Positions 27,743 through 36,382 of a stretch of DNA of 64,000 nucleotides are shown here, one piece after another (the stretch's first letter is position 1; every line of letters starts with the position of its first letter). A program made the translations under genes and the position numbers. The DNA lies in assembly GCF_002091715.1 (NCBI RefSeq), contig NZ_BDAG01000008.1:1-64000 (forward strand). The letters run 5' to 3'. Origin of the DNA: Pseudomonas migulae NBRC 103157 (GTDB taxonomy: Bacteria > Pseudomonadota > Gammaproteobacteria > Pseudomonadales > Pseudomonadaceae). The notes beneath the pieces are model-generated. The model did not search any database. It was not told the origin of the DNA and was given only the letters and a program-made list of their open reading frames with translations.

Positions 27743-27850
27743 CTGCAGGAGCGGGCTTGCTCGCGAAGGCGGAGTGTCAGTCAACTAATGTATCGACTGA
27801 CCCACCGCCTTCGCGAGCAAGTCGAATCGTCGCACCGCCGCGCCCACAGG
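27743..27850. repeat. REP doublet, asymmetric variant with extra segment
   Basis: Left arm GCAGGAGCGGGCTTGCTCGCGA. The right arm is GCGAGCAAG followed by TCGAATCGTCGCACCGC, then CGCGCCCACAGG, the same insert as at 9249. The inner dyad TGTCAGTC...GACTGACCCACCGCC is intact. Confidence 0.85.
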
Positions 27851-27875
27851 TTCCCGGTTTTATTCAGTTAAATCT

Positions 27876-29153
27876 TCAGCGTTCGATGATGGCGGTGACG
27901 CCCTGCCCGCCCGCCGCACAAATCGAAATCAACCCCCGGCCCTTTCCGGCGGCATCGAGCAGCTTGGCCAGATTGGCCACAATGCGCCCACCCGTAGCCG
28001 CAAACGGATGCCCCGCCGCCAGTGAACTGCCTTTGACGTTGAGCCGGCTGCGGTCGATGGAGCCCAGTGGCGCGTCGAGGCCGAGGCGGGTTTTGCAATA
28101 CTCAGGGTCTTCCCAGGCCTTCAAGGTGCAGAGCACTTGCGCGGCGAACGCTTCGTGGATTTCGTAGTAATCGAAGTCCTGCAAGGTCAGGCCATTGCGT
28201 GCCAGCAGACGCGGCACTGCATACGCCGGCGCCATCAACAGCCCTTCGGCACCGTTGACGAAATCCACCGCCGCTGCCTCGCCATCGCGTAAATACGCAA
28301 GGATCGGCAAGCCGCGCTCCTTCGCCCATTCTTCACTGCCCAACAGCACCAGCGACGCACCGTCGGTGAGCGGCGTCGAGTTGCCGGCGGTCAGTGTGCC
28401 TTTGGCGCTTTTCTCGAAGGCGGGTTTGAGCGAGGCGAGTTTTTCCAGGGTCAGGTCCGGGCGCAGGTTGTTATCGCGGGTCAGGCCGAGGAACGACGTC
28501 ATCAGGTCGTTATGCCAACCTTCGGTATAGGACGCCGCCATTTTCTGATGACTTTCCAGCGCGAGTTGATCCTGCTCCGCGCGCGGAATGTTCCAGGTTT
28601 GCGCCATCAACTCGCAGTGCTCGCCCATCGACAAGCCCGTGCGCGGCTCGCCGTTGCGGGGAAATTCCGGGATGAGGTGCCCCGGTCGCAGTTGCAAAAA
28701 CGTTTTCAGTTTGTCGGCGGTGGTCTTCGCGCGATTGGCTTGCAGGAGGATTTTGCGCAGACCTTCGTTGATGCCGATCGGTGCATCGGACGTGGTGTCG
28801 ACGCCGCCGGCAATGCCGCACTCGATCTGGCCCAGGGCGATTTTATTGGCCACCAGCAACGCCGCTTCCAGGCCGGTGCCGCAAGCCTGCTGAATGTCAT
28901 ACGCCGGGGTGGTCGGCGACAGCCGCGAGCCGAGCACGCATTCGCGGGTCAGGTTGAAGTCCCGGGAATGCTTGAGCACTGCGCCCGCCGCCACTTCTCC
29001 CATGCGCAAACCGTGCAGGTTGAAACGCTCGATCAGGCCTTCGAGCGCTGCGGTGAGCATCGCCTGGTTGCTCGCGGTGGCGTACGGCCCGTTGGAGCGG
29101 GCGAAGGGAATCCGGTTACCGCCGATAATCGCGACACGGCGCAGCTGAGTCAT
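27876..29153 (-). CDS. Acetyl-CoA C-acyltransferase (thiolase)
   Basis: A 425-residue thiolase. Motifs are the nucleophilic cysteine in QQACGTGLEAALLVANK (about residue 88), NGSTPLTDGAS-like (GNSTPLTDGASL), the histidine of IHEAFAAQVL, and the C-terminal GHPFAATGGRIV and the final CAAGGQGVTAI with the second catalytic cysteine. It is FadI-like in length, and acts in beta-oxidation or reverse thiolysis of medium-chain acyl-CoA. I chose the ATG at 29153 (MTQLRRVAI) over 29177. It diverges from a long FabG-type SDR followed by a MaoC hydratase, which together would supply the other steps on 3-hydroxyacyl chains. Confidence 0.92.
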   Translation of the reverse strand: MTQLRRVAIIGGNRIPFARSNGPYATASNQAMLTAALEGLIERFNLHGLRMGEVAAGAVLKHSRDFNLTRECVLGSRLSPTTPAYDIQQACGTGLEAALLVANKIALGQIECGIAGGVDTTSDAPIGINEGLRKILLQANRAKTTADKLKTFLQLRPGHLIPEFPRNGEPRTGLSMGEHCELMAQTWNIPRAEQDQLALESHQKMAASYTEGWHNDLMTSFLGLTRDNNLRPDLTLEKLASLKPAFEKSAKGTLTAGNSTPLTDGASLVLLGSEEWAKERGLPILAYLRDGEAAAVDFVNGAEGLLMAPAYAVPRLLARNGLTLQDFDYYEIHEAFAAQVLCTLKAWEDPEYCKTRLGLDAPLGSIDRSRLNVKGSSLAAGHPFAATGGRIVANLAKLLDAAGKGRGLISICAAGGQGVTAIIER

Positions 29154-29194
29154 GAAAAGCTCCTGATGAAATATCAAAATGCGAACACCAAACC

Positions 29195-29284
29195 CTGTAG
29201 GAGCCGGCTTGCTGGCGATGGCGGTGTGTCAGTTACATTGATGTCGACAGACCCACCGCCATCGCCAGCACGCCGGCTCCTGCA
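29195..29284. repeat. REP doublet, TAGGAGCCGGCTTGCTGGCGATGGCGG type
   Basis: Arms CTGTAGGAGCCGGCTTGCTGGCGATGGCGGTG and the complement CACCGCCATCGCCAGCACGCCGGCTCCTGC. It occupies the divergent promoter region between the thiolase and fabG genes. Confidence 0.85.
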
Positions 29285-29398
29285 AATCCGGGACAAAACC
29301 AATCCGCAATGTCCAAGCGTAGGCCTTATCTCGTGAATCGAACGACTGATTGCGATTCATGGTCCACACTTTGAACCCCAGCTGCTGGAGCGCGTTCC

Positions 29399-30751
29399 AT
29401 GTCTGACCGCTATATTGACTTCGCCAATTCATCCATCGGCCATCGTCTGGTCGGGGCCCTGGGTCTGCCGTCGCCGGTGCGGCTGGAGCGCTGGCAAGCG
29501 GGCCGGCTGCGTCCGATCGAAGGCGCGCTGCTGATCGGCGGCGGGCCGCTGGCGGAAAAAGTCAGCGCCTTCGCCAATCGCCTGACCGATGCAATCTACA
29601 GCTACGGCAGCGAACCTTCGATCGCCACGGCATGGATCCCCGGCCACGGCCCCAAACTCAAAGCCGTGGTGTTCGACGCCAGCGACCTGGTGCAAACCGA
29701 TCAGCTCAAGCAACTGCGCGAATTCTTCCAGCCGCTGATAAAAAACCTTGATCACTGTGCACACCTGGTGATTCTCGGGCGCGCGCCGCAGACTTTGAGC
29801 GACCCGTTCGCCGCCAGCGCTCAACGTGCCATCGAAGGTTTCAGTCGCTCGCTGGCCAAGGAGCTGCGCAGCGGCGGCACCTTGCAATTGATCCAGGTCG
29901 GCGAGGGCGCCGAGGATCAACTGGAAGGTCCGCTGCGGTTTTTCCTTTCGCCAAAAAGTGCATTCGTGTCCGGGCAAGTGATCCGCCTGGACGCCTGCGA
30001 CACGCCAGTCACAGACTGGACTCGCCCGCTGGCGGGCCGCAAGGCGCTGGTCACGGGTGCGGCGCGTGGCATCGGTGCATCGATCGCCGAAACCCTGGCC
30101 CGGGACGGTGCCGAGGTGATTCTGCTCGATGTGCCACCCGCCAAAACCGATCTTGAAGCCCTTGCCGCACGCCTCGGCGGGCGCGGCATTACCCTGGATA
30201 TTTGCGCGGAAGATGCCGCCACGCAGTTGGTCGAACAGCTGCCTGACGGGATCGACATCGTGGTGCACAACGCTGGCATCACGCGGGATAAAACCCTGGC
30301 CAACATGACACCTGAATTCTGGGACGCGGTGCTCGCAGTCAATCTCAATGCCCCGCAAGTGCTGACCAAGGCACTGCTCGACAGCGGCACCTTGCGGGAT
30401 AACGGCCGGGTGATTTTGCTGGCGTCCATCAGCGGCATCGCCGGCAATCGCGGGCAAACCAACTACGCCGCAAGCAAGGCTGGTTTGATCGGTCTGGCCC
30501 AAGCCTGGGCGCCGCTGCTCAATGAGCGCGGCATCAGCATCAACGCGGTGGCGCCGGGATTCATCGAAACGCAAATGACCGCACGCATCCCCTTCGGTTT
30601 GCGTGAAGCCGGGCGCCGCATGAGCTCGCTGGGTCAGGGCGGCTTGCCGCAAGACGTCGCCGAAGCGGTGGCCTGGCTGGCACAACCGGGCACCGGCGCA
30701 TTCACCGGGCAAGCACTGCGAGTCTGTGGACAAAGTGTTTTGGGGGCTTAG
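29399..30751 (+). CDS. fabG: Long 3-oxoacyl-(ACP/CoA) reductase, FabG-like
   Basis: A 450-residue SDR, about 200 residues longer than ordinary FabG. The N-terminal part (1-205) is a degenerate flavodoxin-like domain. The C-terminal part (about 210-450) is a full SDR: LVTGAARGIGASIAETL cofactor motif, HNAGITRDKTLANM, catalytic serine in LASISGIAGN and YAASKAG. This matches the high-molecular-weight FabG (FabG4) class, which prefers NADH and can act on acyl-CoA. The stop codon overlaps the start region of the MaoC gene, indicating an operon. Confidence 0.92.
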   Translation: MSDRYIDFANSSIGHRLVGALGLPSPVRLERWQAGRLRPIEGALLIGGGPLAEKVSAFANRLTDAIYSYGSEPSIATAWIPGHGPKLKAVVFDASDLVQTDQLKQLREFFQPLIKNLDHCAHLVILGRAPQTLSDPFAASAQRAIEGFSRSLAKELRSGGTLQLIQVGEGAEDQLEGPLRFFLSPKSAFVSGQVIRLDACDTPVTDWTRPLAGRKALVTGAARGIGASIAETLARDGAEVILLDVPPAKTDLEALAARLGGRGITLDICAEDAATQLVEQLPDGIDIVVHNAGITRDKTLANMTPEFWDAVLAVNLNAPQVLTKALLDSGTLRDNGRVILLASISGIAGNRGQTNYAASKAGLIGLAQAWAPLLNERGISINAVAPGFIETQMTARIPFGLREAGRRMSSLGQGGLPQDVAEAVAWLAQPGTGAFTGQALRVCGQSVLGA

Positions 30752-30753
30752 TG

Positions 30754-31608
30754 ATGATCACCGATTGGCACACACTCAACCGCGAACCGAACCTGCCAGG
30801 GTTGTATGTGCAGGCCGCGACGCGCCGCAAGATCACCGGGACCACACTGCCCGATTCGGGATTGCGTTGCTGGGTCGATGTCGATCCAAAACGCCTGGCG
30901 GCCTACCGCACTGTCTGCGGGTTTGCCGACAACAGTTTGTTGCCCCCGACTTATCCACACATCTTGGCCTTTGCGCTGCAGATGCAATTGCTCACGGCCA
31001 AGAATTTTCCGTTTCCGTTGCTGGGGCTGATCCATCTGAGCAATCGCATTCGCGTCTTCAGGCCCATGGGCGGCATCAACCGCGTGCGTGTCGGCGTGCA
31101 GGTGCAGAATCTGCAGCCGCACGCCAAGGGAGCGACATTCGACCTGGTGACGACGCTCGACGATCAGTTGGGGGCGTTGTGGGAAGCCGAAAGCCGGATG
31201 CTCTGTCGCGGGGTCAAGCTCGAAGGCGAACCGGTCGAGGACGTACTGACCTCGACGTTGCCGCTGACCGAGGTCACCCGCTGGAAGGCGCCGGCGGACA
31301 TCGGCCGGCAGTACGCCAAGGTATCCGGGGACTACAACCCGATTCACCTGAGTACGGTGAGCGCCAGACTGTTCGGCTTCCCGACCGCCATTGCCCATGG
31401 CTTGTGGAACAAAGCGCGGACACTCGCGGCACTAAGCGATCAATTACCGACTGCCAACGTCGAGATCGCCGTGCAGTTTCGCAAGCCGGTGCGGTTGCCC
31501 GGCGAGGTGACGTTGCTCGCCAGTGCGGCGGGGTCCAGTGGAGATTTTCAGCTGGTGGGTGCCGGAGATCTGGAACACATGGTCGGACATTGGCGACCGG
31601 TTGCCTGA
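30754..31608 (+). CDS. MaoC-family (R)-3-hydroxyacyl dehydratase
   Basis: A 284-residue double-hotdog hydratase. The C-terminal half has the catalytic motif YAKVSGDYNPIHLSTVSARLFGF (about residues 188-210), with the conserved aspartate and histidine, and AIAHGLWNKARTL after it. The N-terminal half is a degenerate hotdog. The ATG at 30754 starts 3 bp after the fabG stop; a GTG overlapping that stop is also possible. With the long FabG it should interconvert 3-oxo-, 3-hydroxy- and enoyl-CoA. Confidence 0.9.
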   Translation: MITDWHTLNREPNLPGLYVQAATRRKITGTTLPDSGLRCWVDVDPKRLAAYRTVCGFADNSLLPPTYPHILAFALQMQLLTAKNFPFPLLGLIHLSNRIRVFRPMGGINRVRVGVQVQNLQPHAKGATFDLVTTLDDQLGALWEAESRMLCRGVKLEGEPVEDVLTSTLPLTEVTRWKAPADIGRQYAKVSGDYNPIHLSTVSARLFGFPTAIAHGLWNKARTLAALSDQLPTANVEIAVQFRKPVRLPGEVTLLASAAGSSGDFQLVGAGDLEHMVGHWRPVA

Positions 31609-31754
31609 TCACTCGGCAGAAGATCGAGTCAGGTGGTGCCGGTCCGTATCAGCCAGATTTGTAGGACAACGTTCTGCATCCGGTAAAAAACGTCCGTTTC
31701 GGCTGAATGATTCTATGCTGACATTACATAGTGATAGTCAGGGTAGACGCACTC

Positions 31755-31892
31755 ATGAAGACAGACCTCCCCCGCAAGCGAAAAAGTGCCGTAGCCACCA
31801 TGGAGCGGAGCCGGCAACTGGCGAGGATTCCCGCCGTACTGAATTTCAATGTCGCCACCGACGCCACCGCCCGTTCGAGCGTGAAATCTTGA
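31755..31892 (+). CDS. Possible 45-residue basic ORF ahead of the histidine kinase
   Basis: ATG at 31755 (MKTDLPRKRKSAVATMERSRQ...) to a TGA at 31890-31892. The stop overlaps the TTG I prefer as kinase start (TTGA overlap). The peptide is strongly basic at its N-terminus and has no recognised domain. The ribosome site is weak. It could be a leader peptide for translational coupling, a remnant, or not expressed. Confidence 0.35.
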   Translation: MKTDLPRKRKSAVATMERSRQLARIPAVLNFNVATDATARSSVKS

Positions 31893-34261
31893 GTTCCGGT
31901 GACAAGCTGTTCGGGCGGCTGCTCAACCGCCATCCGCCACCACCGGAAATCCCCAGTGCCCTGAGCATGACAGGCGTCGGTTTGCAGATGCACCTGGACG
32001 CCGAAGGCCGAGTGATTCATCTGGCCGGCCCACTGCGCCATGGCCTGGCCCAGCAGCATCCCGCCGCGCAGGCGCCGCTTCTACAAGACTTCCTGATGCC
32101 GCACAGCAGCCTCGCCATCACAGGCTCGCCGGCCGACTGGCAAGGACAAAGTCTGGACCTGGATTTTTACAGCCTCAGCGGGCAACCCCTGCACCTGCGC
32201 GGCTGGGTGCAGCCGATGGCCGACGCCTGGCTGTTGCAGTTGCTGGACATCGGCGACTTGTTGCAAGAGCGTCGGCAAGCGCGCAGCCGCGAACAATGCC
32301 AGTTGCTCGCCACCCGGATCGGCGACCAGTTGCGCCTGTGCAGCCTGTCACGCCTCCCCGAAGTACTGGTGGAGCAACTGCAACATCTGGCGCAGCGTTT
32401 TCAGATTCCGTGTCTGGCCGTGGCGTTGCTGGATGAACAGGAAGACGGCTGGCAGATCCACCAACATTACGCGGCCTTGGACGCCCCCCGACTGTGGCAA
32501 AACGGTCAGCGCCTGGGCACCGGGCTCGACAGTTTGAACGGCTCCGCCCCTCAGTATTTGACCCATGGCGAGCACCCGCGCCTGCACAGCATCTTCGGCA
32601 GTACCGAAGGGTTTGCAGTGCCTTATCACGATGCGCAAGGCGTAGTCGCGTGGTTGCTCTGTGGTTTTTACCCGGCGCAGCAACGTGCACCCGACGTCGC
32701 TGAGCGTGATTGGCTGCAGCTCGCCGCCGCGCTCGCCGGGCCATTGCTGGAGCGCTTGCGCGAGCATCAGCACCATCTGCAACTGGAGCGACTGGAGTCG
32801 TTGCAAACCCTGCTCGGCAGCGGATGGTGGGAGATGTTCAGCGACAGCGCCGAGGTGCAGTTGGCGTGGTCGCTGGCCAGCACCCTGAACCTGACCGCCA
32901 CACGCATGTCCCTGCACGACTGGCTTGAGCACATCCACCCCGCCGACCGCGAAGCGCTGAGCAGTCGCCTGCAAGACTTGCAGGATGAGGGCACGCCTTT
33001 ATTGCTCTGCGTACGCCTGCATCACCCCGAGACGCCGACCTGGTATCGCCTGCAAGGCCAGGCCATGGGCGTCGGCAAAGACCGGCGCTTGGTGGGCTTC
33101 ATGCTCGACATCAGCGACATCAAAAACCAGCAACAGGACGCTGCGGCAGCCCATGCGCGACTGAACAACCTGATCGCTCATTCACCGGCGGTGATCTACG
33201 TGCAGCGCTATGTCGAAGGCGCGCTTCTGCCAACTTTCTTCAGCGACAGCCTGTTGCAGCTGCTGGGCTGGACCCTCGCCGATTGCACCGTCGGAGCGCT
33301 GGCGGAACGGGTTCATCCCGAGGACCGCGAACGCTATTTCGAGCGCACCCGGCAACTGCTCCGCGAAGGATCGGTGCGTGCGCGCTATCGGCTGCGCGAC
33401 AGTCGCGGCGATTACCACTGGCTGCTTGACGAGGCCAGGCTTGTGCGCGACGACCTTGGCCTGCCGGTCGAAGCCTTTGGTCTGTGGCTGGACGTGACCG
33501 ACGCGACACTGGCCGCCGAGGAGCAACTGGCCCAGAGCGCGAAAATGGCCACCCTCGGCGAAATGGCCACGGGCCTGGCCCATGAAATCACCCAGCGGCT
33601 GAACGTGATGCGCATGGCGATCGTCAGTGTGCTCAAGCGCTTGAACAACGGTGAGGTGCAGGTCGACTACCTGACCGACACACTCAACCGCATCGATACC
33701 CAGGTCCAGCGTGCGGCGCGGGTGGTGGATCACATGCGGGTGTTCGGCCGCCGCTCGGAGGTCGAGCAGCATCCGTTCAATCCGTTTGACGCCATCGAGG
33801 GCACCCTGTCGCTGCTGGCCGAAGGCTTGCGAGGCACAGGCGTCGAGCTCAGGGTCGGCGAAAGCCGTTTCGAGGTTAAGGTGCGCGGTCATGTCGATCA
33901 GCTGGAACAGGTGCTGATCAACCTGATGGTCAACGCTCGGGACGCATTGATGAGCAAGCGCGGAGCGGATCACGATTTCAAACCGTGGATTTCGGTGCAC
34001 GCCGAGCGTGACGAGCATTCGGTGCGGCTGTGGGTCGAGGACAACGGTGGCGGTATCGATCCGCGGTTGCTGGAACGGATCTTCGAGCCATTTTTCACCA
34101 CCAAACCGGTGGGTGCGGGCACCGGGTTGGGGTTGTCAGTGAGCCATGACATCGTCGAGAAAATGAATGGAACACTGCGTGTGAGCAACTCGGGCGAGGG
34201 CGCGCGGTTCTGTATCGAGTTGCCGATTGTCGTGGACGATCAGATCATTCGATTGGTTTAA
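31889..34261 (+). CDS. Orphan sensor histidine kinase, PAS/GAF type
   Basis: About 790 residues, predicted cytosolic. An N-terminal PAS-like region (about 25-120) is followed by a GAF-like domain (about 140-300, around CLAVALLDEQEDGWQIHQHYAALD), two PAS/PAC regions (about 310-420 and 430-545) and a HisKA dimerisation domain with H565 in GLAHEITQRLN. The ATPase domain has INLMVNARDAL, VEDNGGGID and GTGLGLSVSHDIV. There is no receiver domain and no adjacent response regulator. The frame is open from 31523, but the upstream part overlaps maoC. The TTG at 31889 starts MSSGDKLFGRLL; an ATG at 31970 is the alternative. The signal is unknown. Confidence 0.8.
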   Translation: MSSGDKLFGRLLNRHPPPPEIPSALSMTGVGLQMHLDAEGRVIHLAGPLRHGLAQQHPAAQAPLLQDFLMPHSSLAITGSPADWQGQSLDLDFYSLSGQPLHLRGWVQPMADAWLLQLLDIGDLLQERRQARSREQCQLLATRIGDQLRLCSLSRLPEVLVEQLQHLAQRFQIPCLAVALLDEQEDGWQIHQHYAALDAPRLWQNGQRLGTGLDSLNGSAPQYLTHGEHPRLHSIFGSTEGFAVPYHDAQGVVAWLLCGFYPAQQRAPDVAERDWLQLAAALAGPLLERLREHQHHLQLERLESLQTLLGSGWWEMFSDSAEVQLAWSLASTLNLTATRMSLHDWLEHIHPADREALSSRLQDLQDEGTPLLLCVRLHHPETPTWYRLQGQAMGVGKDRRLVGFMLDISDIKNQQQDAAAAHARLNNLIAHSPAVIYVQRYVEGALLPTFFSDSLLQLLGWTLADCTVGALAERVHPEDRERYFERTRQLLREGSVRARYRLRDSRGDYHWLLDEARLVRDDLGLPVEAFGLWLDVTDATLAAEEQLAQSAKMATLGEMATGLAHEITQRLNVMRMAIVSVLKRLNNGEVQVDYLTDTLNRIDTQVQRAARVVDHMRVFGRRSEVEQHPFNPFDAIEGTLSLLAEGLRGTGVELRVGESRFEVKVRGHVDQLEQVLINLMVNARDALMSKRGADHDFKPWISVHAERDEHSVRLWVEDNGGGIDPRLLERIFEPFFTTKPVGAGTGLGLSVSHDIVEKMNGTLRVSNSGEGARFCIELPIVVDDQIIRLV

Positions 34262-34288
34262 ATCCGCCAACCCAGACAACAAGAAACC

Positions 34289-34376
34289 CTGTAGGAGCCG
34301 GCTTGCTGGCGATCACGGTTCAACGCCCAACATCTATGTTGAATTTGGCACCGCCATCGCCAGCAAGCCGGCTCCT
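34289..34376. repeat. REP doublet, TAGGAGCCGGCTTGCTGGCGAT type
   Basis: Arms CTGTAGGAGCCGGCTTGCTGGCGAT and the complement ATCGCCAGCAAGCCGGCTCCT. The inner dyad is CAACATCTATGTTG rather than the TGTCAG type. It lies between convergent genes. Confidence 0.85.
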
Positions 34377-34393
34377 GAAAGGGTCAACTGTGT

Positions 34394-34951
34394 TTATTTG
34401 GGTGGGTAGTTGGCGAGGATTCGGCCGACCGTTTCGCGTATCGCCGTGCTGCGGTCCGACGGATTTGGCGAGCGGCTGAGGATTTGTTCGTCACTGCCGC
34501 GCCACACCAGTTTGCCGTCCTTGCCGTCGAGCAGGTCGATCTGGATGATCGCCACTTTGTAGCTGATGTTGCGGGTTTCGTTGTACATCGGCCCGCCCCA
34601 GTAGCCATTCCACGGGTTGCCCCAAGCGCCGCCGTAGTTGGTGGTCACTTGTTGCTGGCGGTCTTCGACGATCAGGTAGGTTTGCACGTTCACATCGCCG
34701 TTCTTGCCCGCAGCGGCCGGGCGCAGGCCTCGCTGATCCAGCTGATCGGCCACCGATTGGCGGATGCGCTGTTCGGTCAAATCGCTCTTGATCCGTGGGT
34801 CATCGGGGCGATATTGCAAGGCGGGGTCTTTCCAGCTCCAGCTGCGATACGCGGCGAAGTCGCGGCTGGCGTCGAAGTCATGATTGACCTGGTTGGCGGC
34901 GCAGGCTGTCAGGAGCGCGGCCACTGCCAGTAAAGCGAGACGGCGGAACAT
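34394..34951 (-). CDS. DUF4136 lipoprotein
   Basis: A 185-residue outer-envelope lipoprotein. The type II signal peptide MFRRLALLAVAALLTAC gives a lipidated Cys17. The mature part carries the DUF4136 pattern: [45 protein letters not shown], a Gly/Trp/Tyr-rich loop (YGGAWGNPWNGYWGG), and VAIIQIDLLDGKDGKLVWRGS. The function of the family is unknown. A paralogue of the same domain lies 54 bp upstream on the same strand. Confidence 0.9.
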   Translation of the reverse strand: MFRRLALLAVAALLTACAANQVNHDFDASRDFAAYRSWSWKDPALQYRPDDPRIKSDLTEQRIRQSVADQLDQRGLRPAAAGKNGDVNVQTYLIVEDRQQQVTTNYGGAWGNPWNGYWGGPMYNETRNISYKVAIIQIDLLDGKDGKLVWRGSDEQILSRSPNPSDRSTAIRETVGRILANYPPK

Positions 34952-35005
34952 GATGATTCTCCGAGTGAAGACATGAACCTGCGGAACGCTTCCTTATTGC
35001 AGAAG

Positions 35006-35620
35006 CTAACTGGGAGGATACGCCGACATGGCCTTTTCCACAGCCTCCCGAATCGCATCGGCGCGTGCACTCTGGCTGCCTTTGTTGCTGGTTTCGGCGC
35101 TCGAACTCCAGACCGGTTGGCCGGTTTGAGCATCGAACATGTCCACCCGCACCACGACCACCTGTTCCGAATACGTCCGAACGATCGGCACGGTGTTGTA
35201 CACGCCATAACCACTGCCGTAACGGTTGTACCCGCCATAACCGCCGCCGTAATAACCATAGTCGTCCTGAACCTGACGCAAGCGGGTTTCCAGATGCAGG
35301 TTGGCGCTGACGAACAGGTCCGCCGGGCGATTGTCATGCAGCGGCCGCAAACCTCGCTGATCGAGGGCATTGCTCACGGCCTCGGCGACTTGCGCCGAAT
35401 CCGCCCAAGCCGACCCCGCAGGCATGTGCCCGTCGAGCCAGGCCCAACTGCGGTAGCGACCGTAGTCACGCGGCGCAGCCGGGTAGGCGCTGCGATCGAA
35501 GGTGGTGGCCGCCTCGGGCGGCGCCGGCGGCAAGGGTTTGGAACTTGCCACGTACGGATTGGTGCCCTGGCAGGCCGCCAACCCCAGACAGATCACCAGT
35601 AACCCTGAACGACTTTTCAT
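35006..35620 (-). CDS. DUF4136 lipoprotein (paralogue)
   Basis: A 204-residue lipoprotein with signal peptide [17 protein letters not shown] (lipidated Cys17). Its mature part carries the same order of motifs as the downstream neighbour: [42 protein letters not shown], a Gly/Tyr-rich loop ([19 protein letters not shown]) and [19 protein letters not shown]. Probably a tandem duplication and coexpressed. It starts 12 bp downstream of cmoM and may belong to the mazG-like/cmoM transcript. Confidence 0.9.
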   Translation of the reverse strand: MKSRSGLLVICLGLAACQGTNPYVASSKPLPPAPPEAATTFDRSAYPAAPRDYGRYRSWAWLDGHMPAGSAWADSAQVAEAVSNALDQRGLRPLHDNRPADLFVSANLHLETRLRQVQDDYGYYGGGYGGYNRYGSGYGVYNTVPIVRTYSEQVVVVRVDMFDAQTGQPVWSSSAETSNKGSQSARADAIREAVEKAMSAYPPS

Positions 35621-35632
35621 TTCACGCTCCGA

Positions 35633-36382
35633 TCAGATCGGCCGACAGATCCAGTGCAAGTAGCGCCCAAGCCCGGCAAAGCTTGGGTGACGCCGGTGGG
35701 CCAGCTCCATTTCCAGCAAGTCCACCAGTTCGGCGCGGGCCTGGAATTCCACCGGCATGTAGTCATGGAAAACCCGCACCCCGCTCTGGGTTTCGACCTG
35801 CCACAGGCCTTCAAGTTGCGCCGCCAATTCACGCGGATCAAGCGGCTGCTGCGGGGTCAGGCTCTGCTTTTCACCGGCCATGTCGTTCTTGCGCATTTTG
35901 CGGAAGTGGCCCTTGAGCAGGTTGCGGTAGATCAGCGCATCGCGGTTGTAGAAGGCCAGGGACAACCAGCCGTCCGGCTTGGTCAATTGATGCAGCACCG
36001 GCAGGATCGCATGGGGTTCCGCCAGCCATTCCAGCACCGCGTGGCACAGCACCAGATCGTAGGGTTCGGTGAGCTGGCCGAGCAAATCCTGCCACGGTGC
36101 CTGAATGAAAGTGGCCGTCTGGCCGGCATCGGCAAAACGCTGGCGGGCGCCTTCGAGCATCGGCTCGGCGGGCTCGGCCAGCGTTACGTCATGACCGCGC
36201 TGGGCCAGCCACAACGACATATGGCCCAGGCCGGCGCCGATGTCGAGCACACGCAGCGGGCGGTCCGGCAGGGTTTCGGCCAGGTCGGCCTGCAGCACCG
36301 CCAGACGGATCGCGCCTTTGGCGCCGCCGTAGATCTTTTCGGCGAAACGGGTCGCCAGTTGATCGAAATGACGGTCGCTCAT
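35633..36382 (-). CDS. cmoM: tRNA 5-carboxymethoxyuridine methyltransferase CmoM
   Basis: A 249-residue SAM-dependent methyltransferase. The SAM motif is VLDIGAGLGHMSLWLAQRG (about residues 43-61), followed by TLAEPAEPMLEGA. The CmoM signatures are LVLCHAVLEWLAEP, SLAFYNRDALIYRNLLKGHFRK and, near the end, GVRVFHDYMP. It methylates cmo5U34 of tRNAs to the methyl ester. The start overlaps the upstream MazG-like stop by one base, so translation is probably coupled. Confidence 0.9.
   Translation of the reverse strand: MSDRHFDQLATRFAEKIYGGAKGAIRLAVLQADLAETLPDRPLRVLDIGAGLGHMSLWLAQRGHDVTLAEPAEPMLEGARQRFADAGQTATFIQAPWQDLLGQLTEPYDLVLCHAVLEWLAEPHAILPVLHQLTKPDGWLSLAFYNRDALIYRNLLKGHFRKMRKNDMAGEKQSLTPQQPLDPRELAAQLEGLWQVETQSGVRVFHDYMPVEFQARAELVDLLEMELAHRRHPSFAGLGRYLHWICRPI

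Noticed and set aside
30951..30959. Perfect DnaA box inside the MaoC gene
   Set aside because: A single isolated site in coding sequence, compatible with chance. The same applies to 38616-38624 in the MATE gene.
31523..31888. N-terminal extension of the histidine kinase to 31523
   Set aside because: It would overlap the end of the MaoC gene. The translated segment is Arg/Ser/His-rich without domain character, so a later start is preferred.
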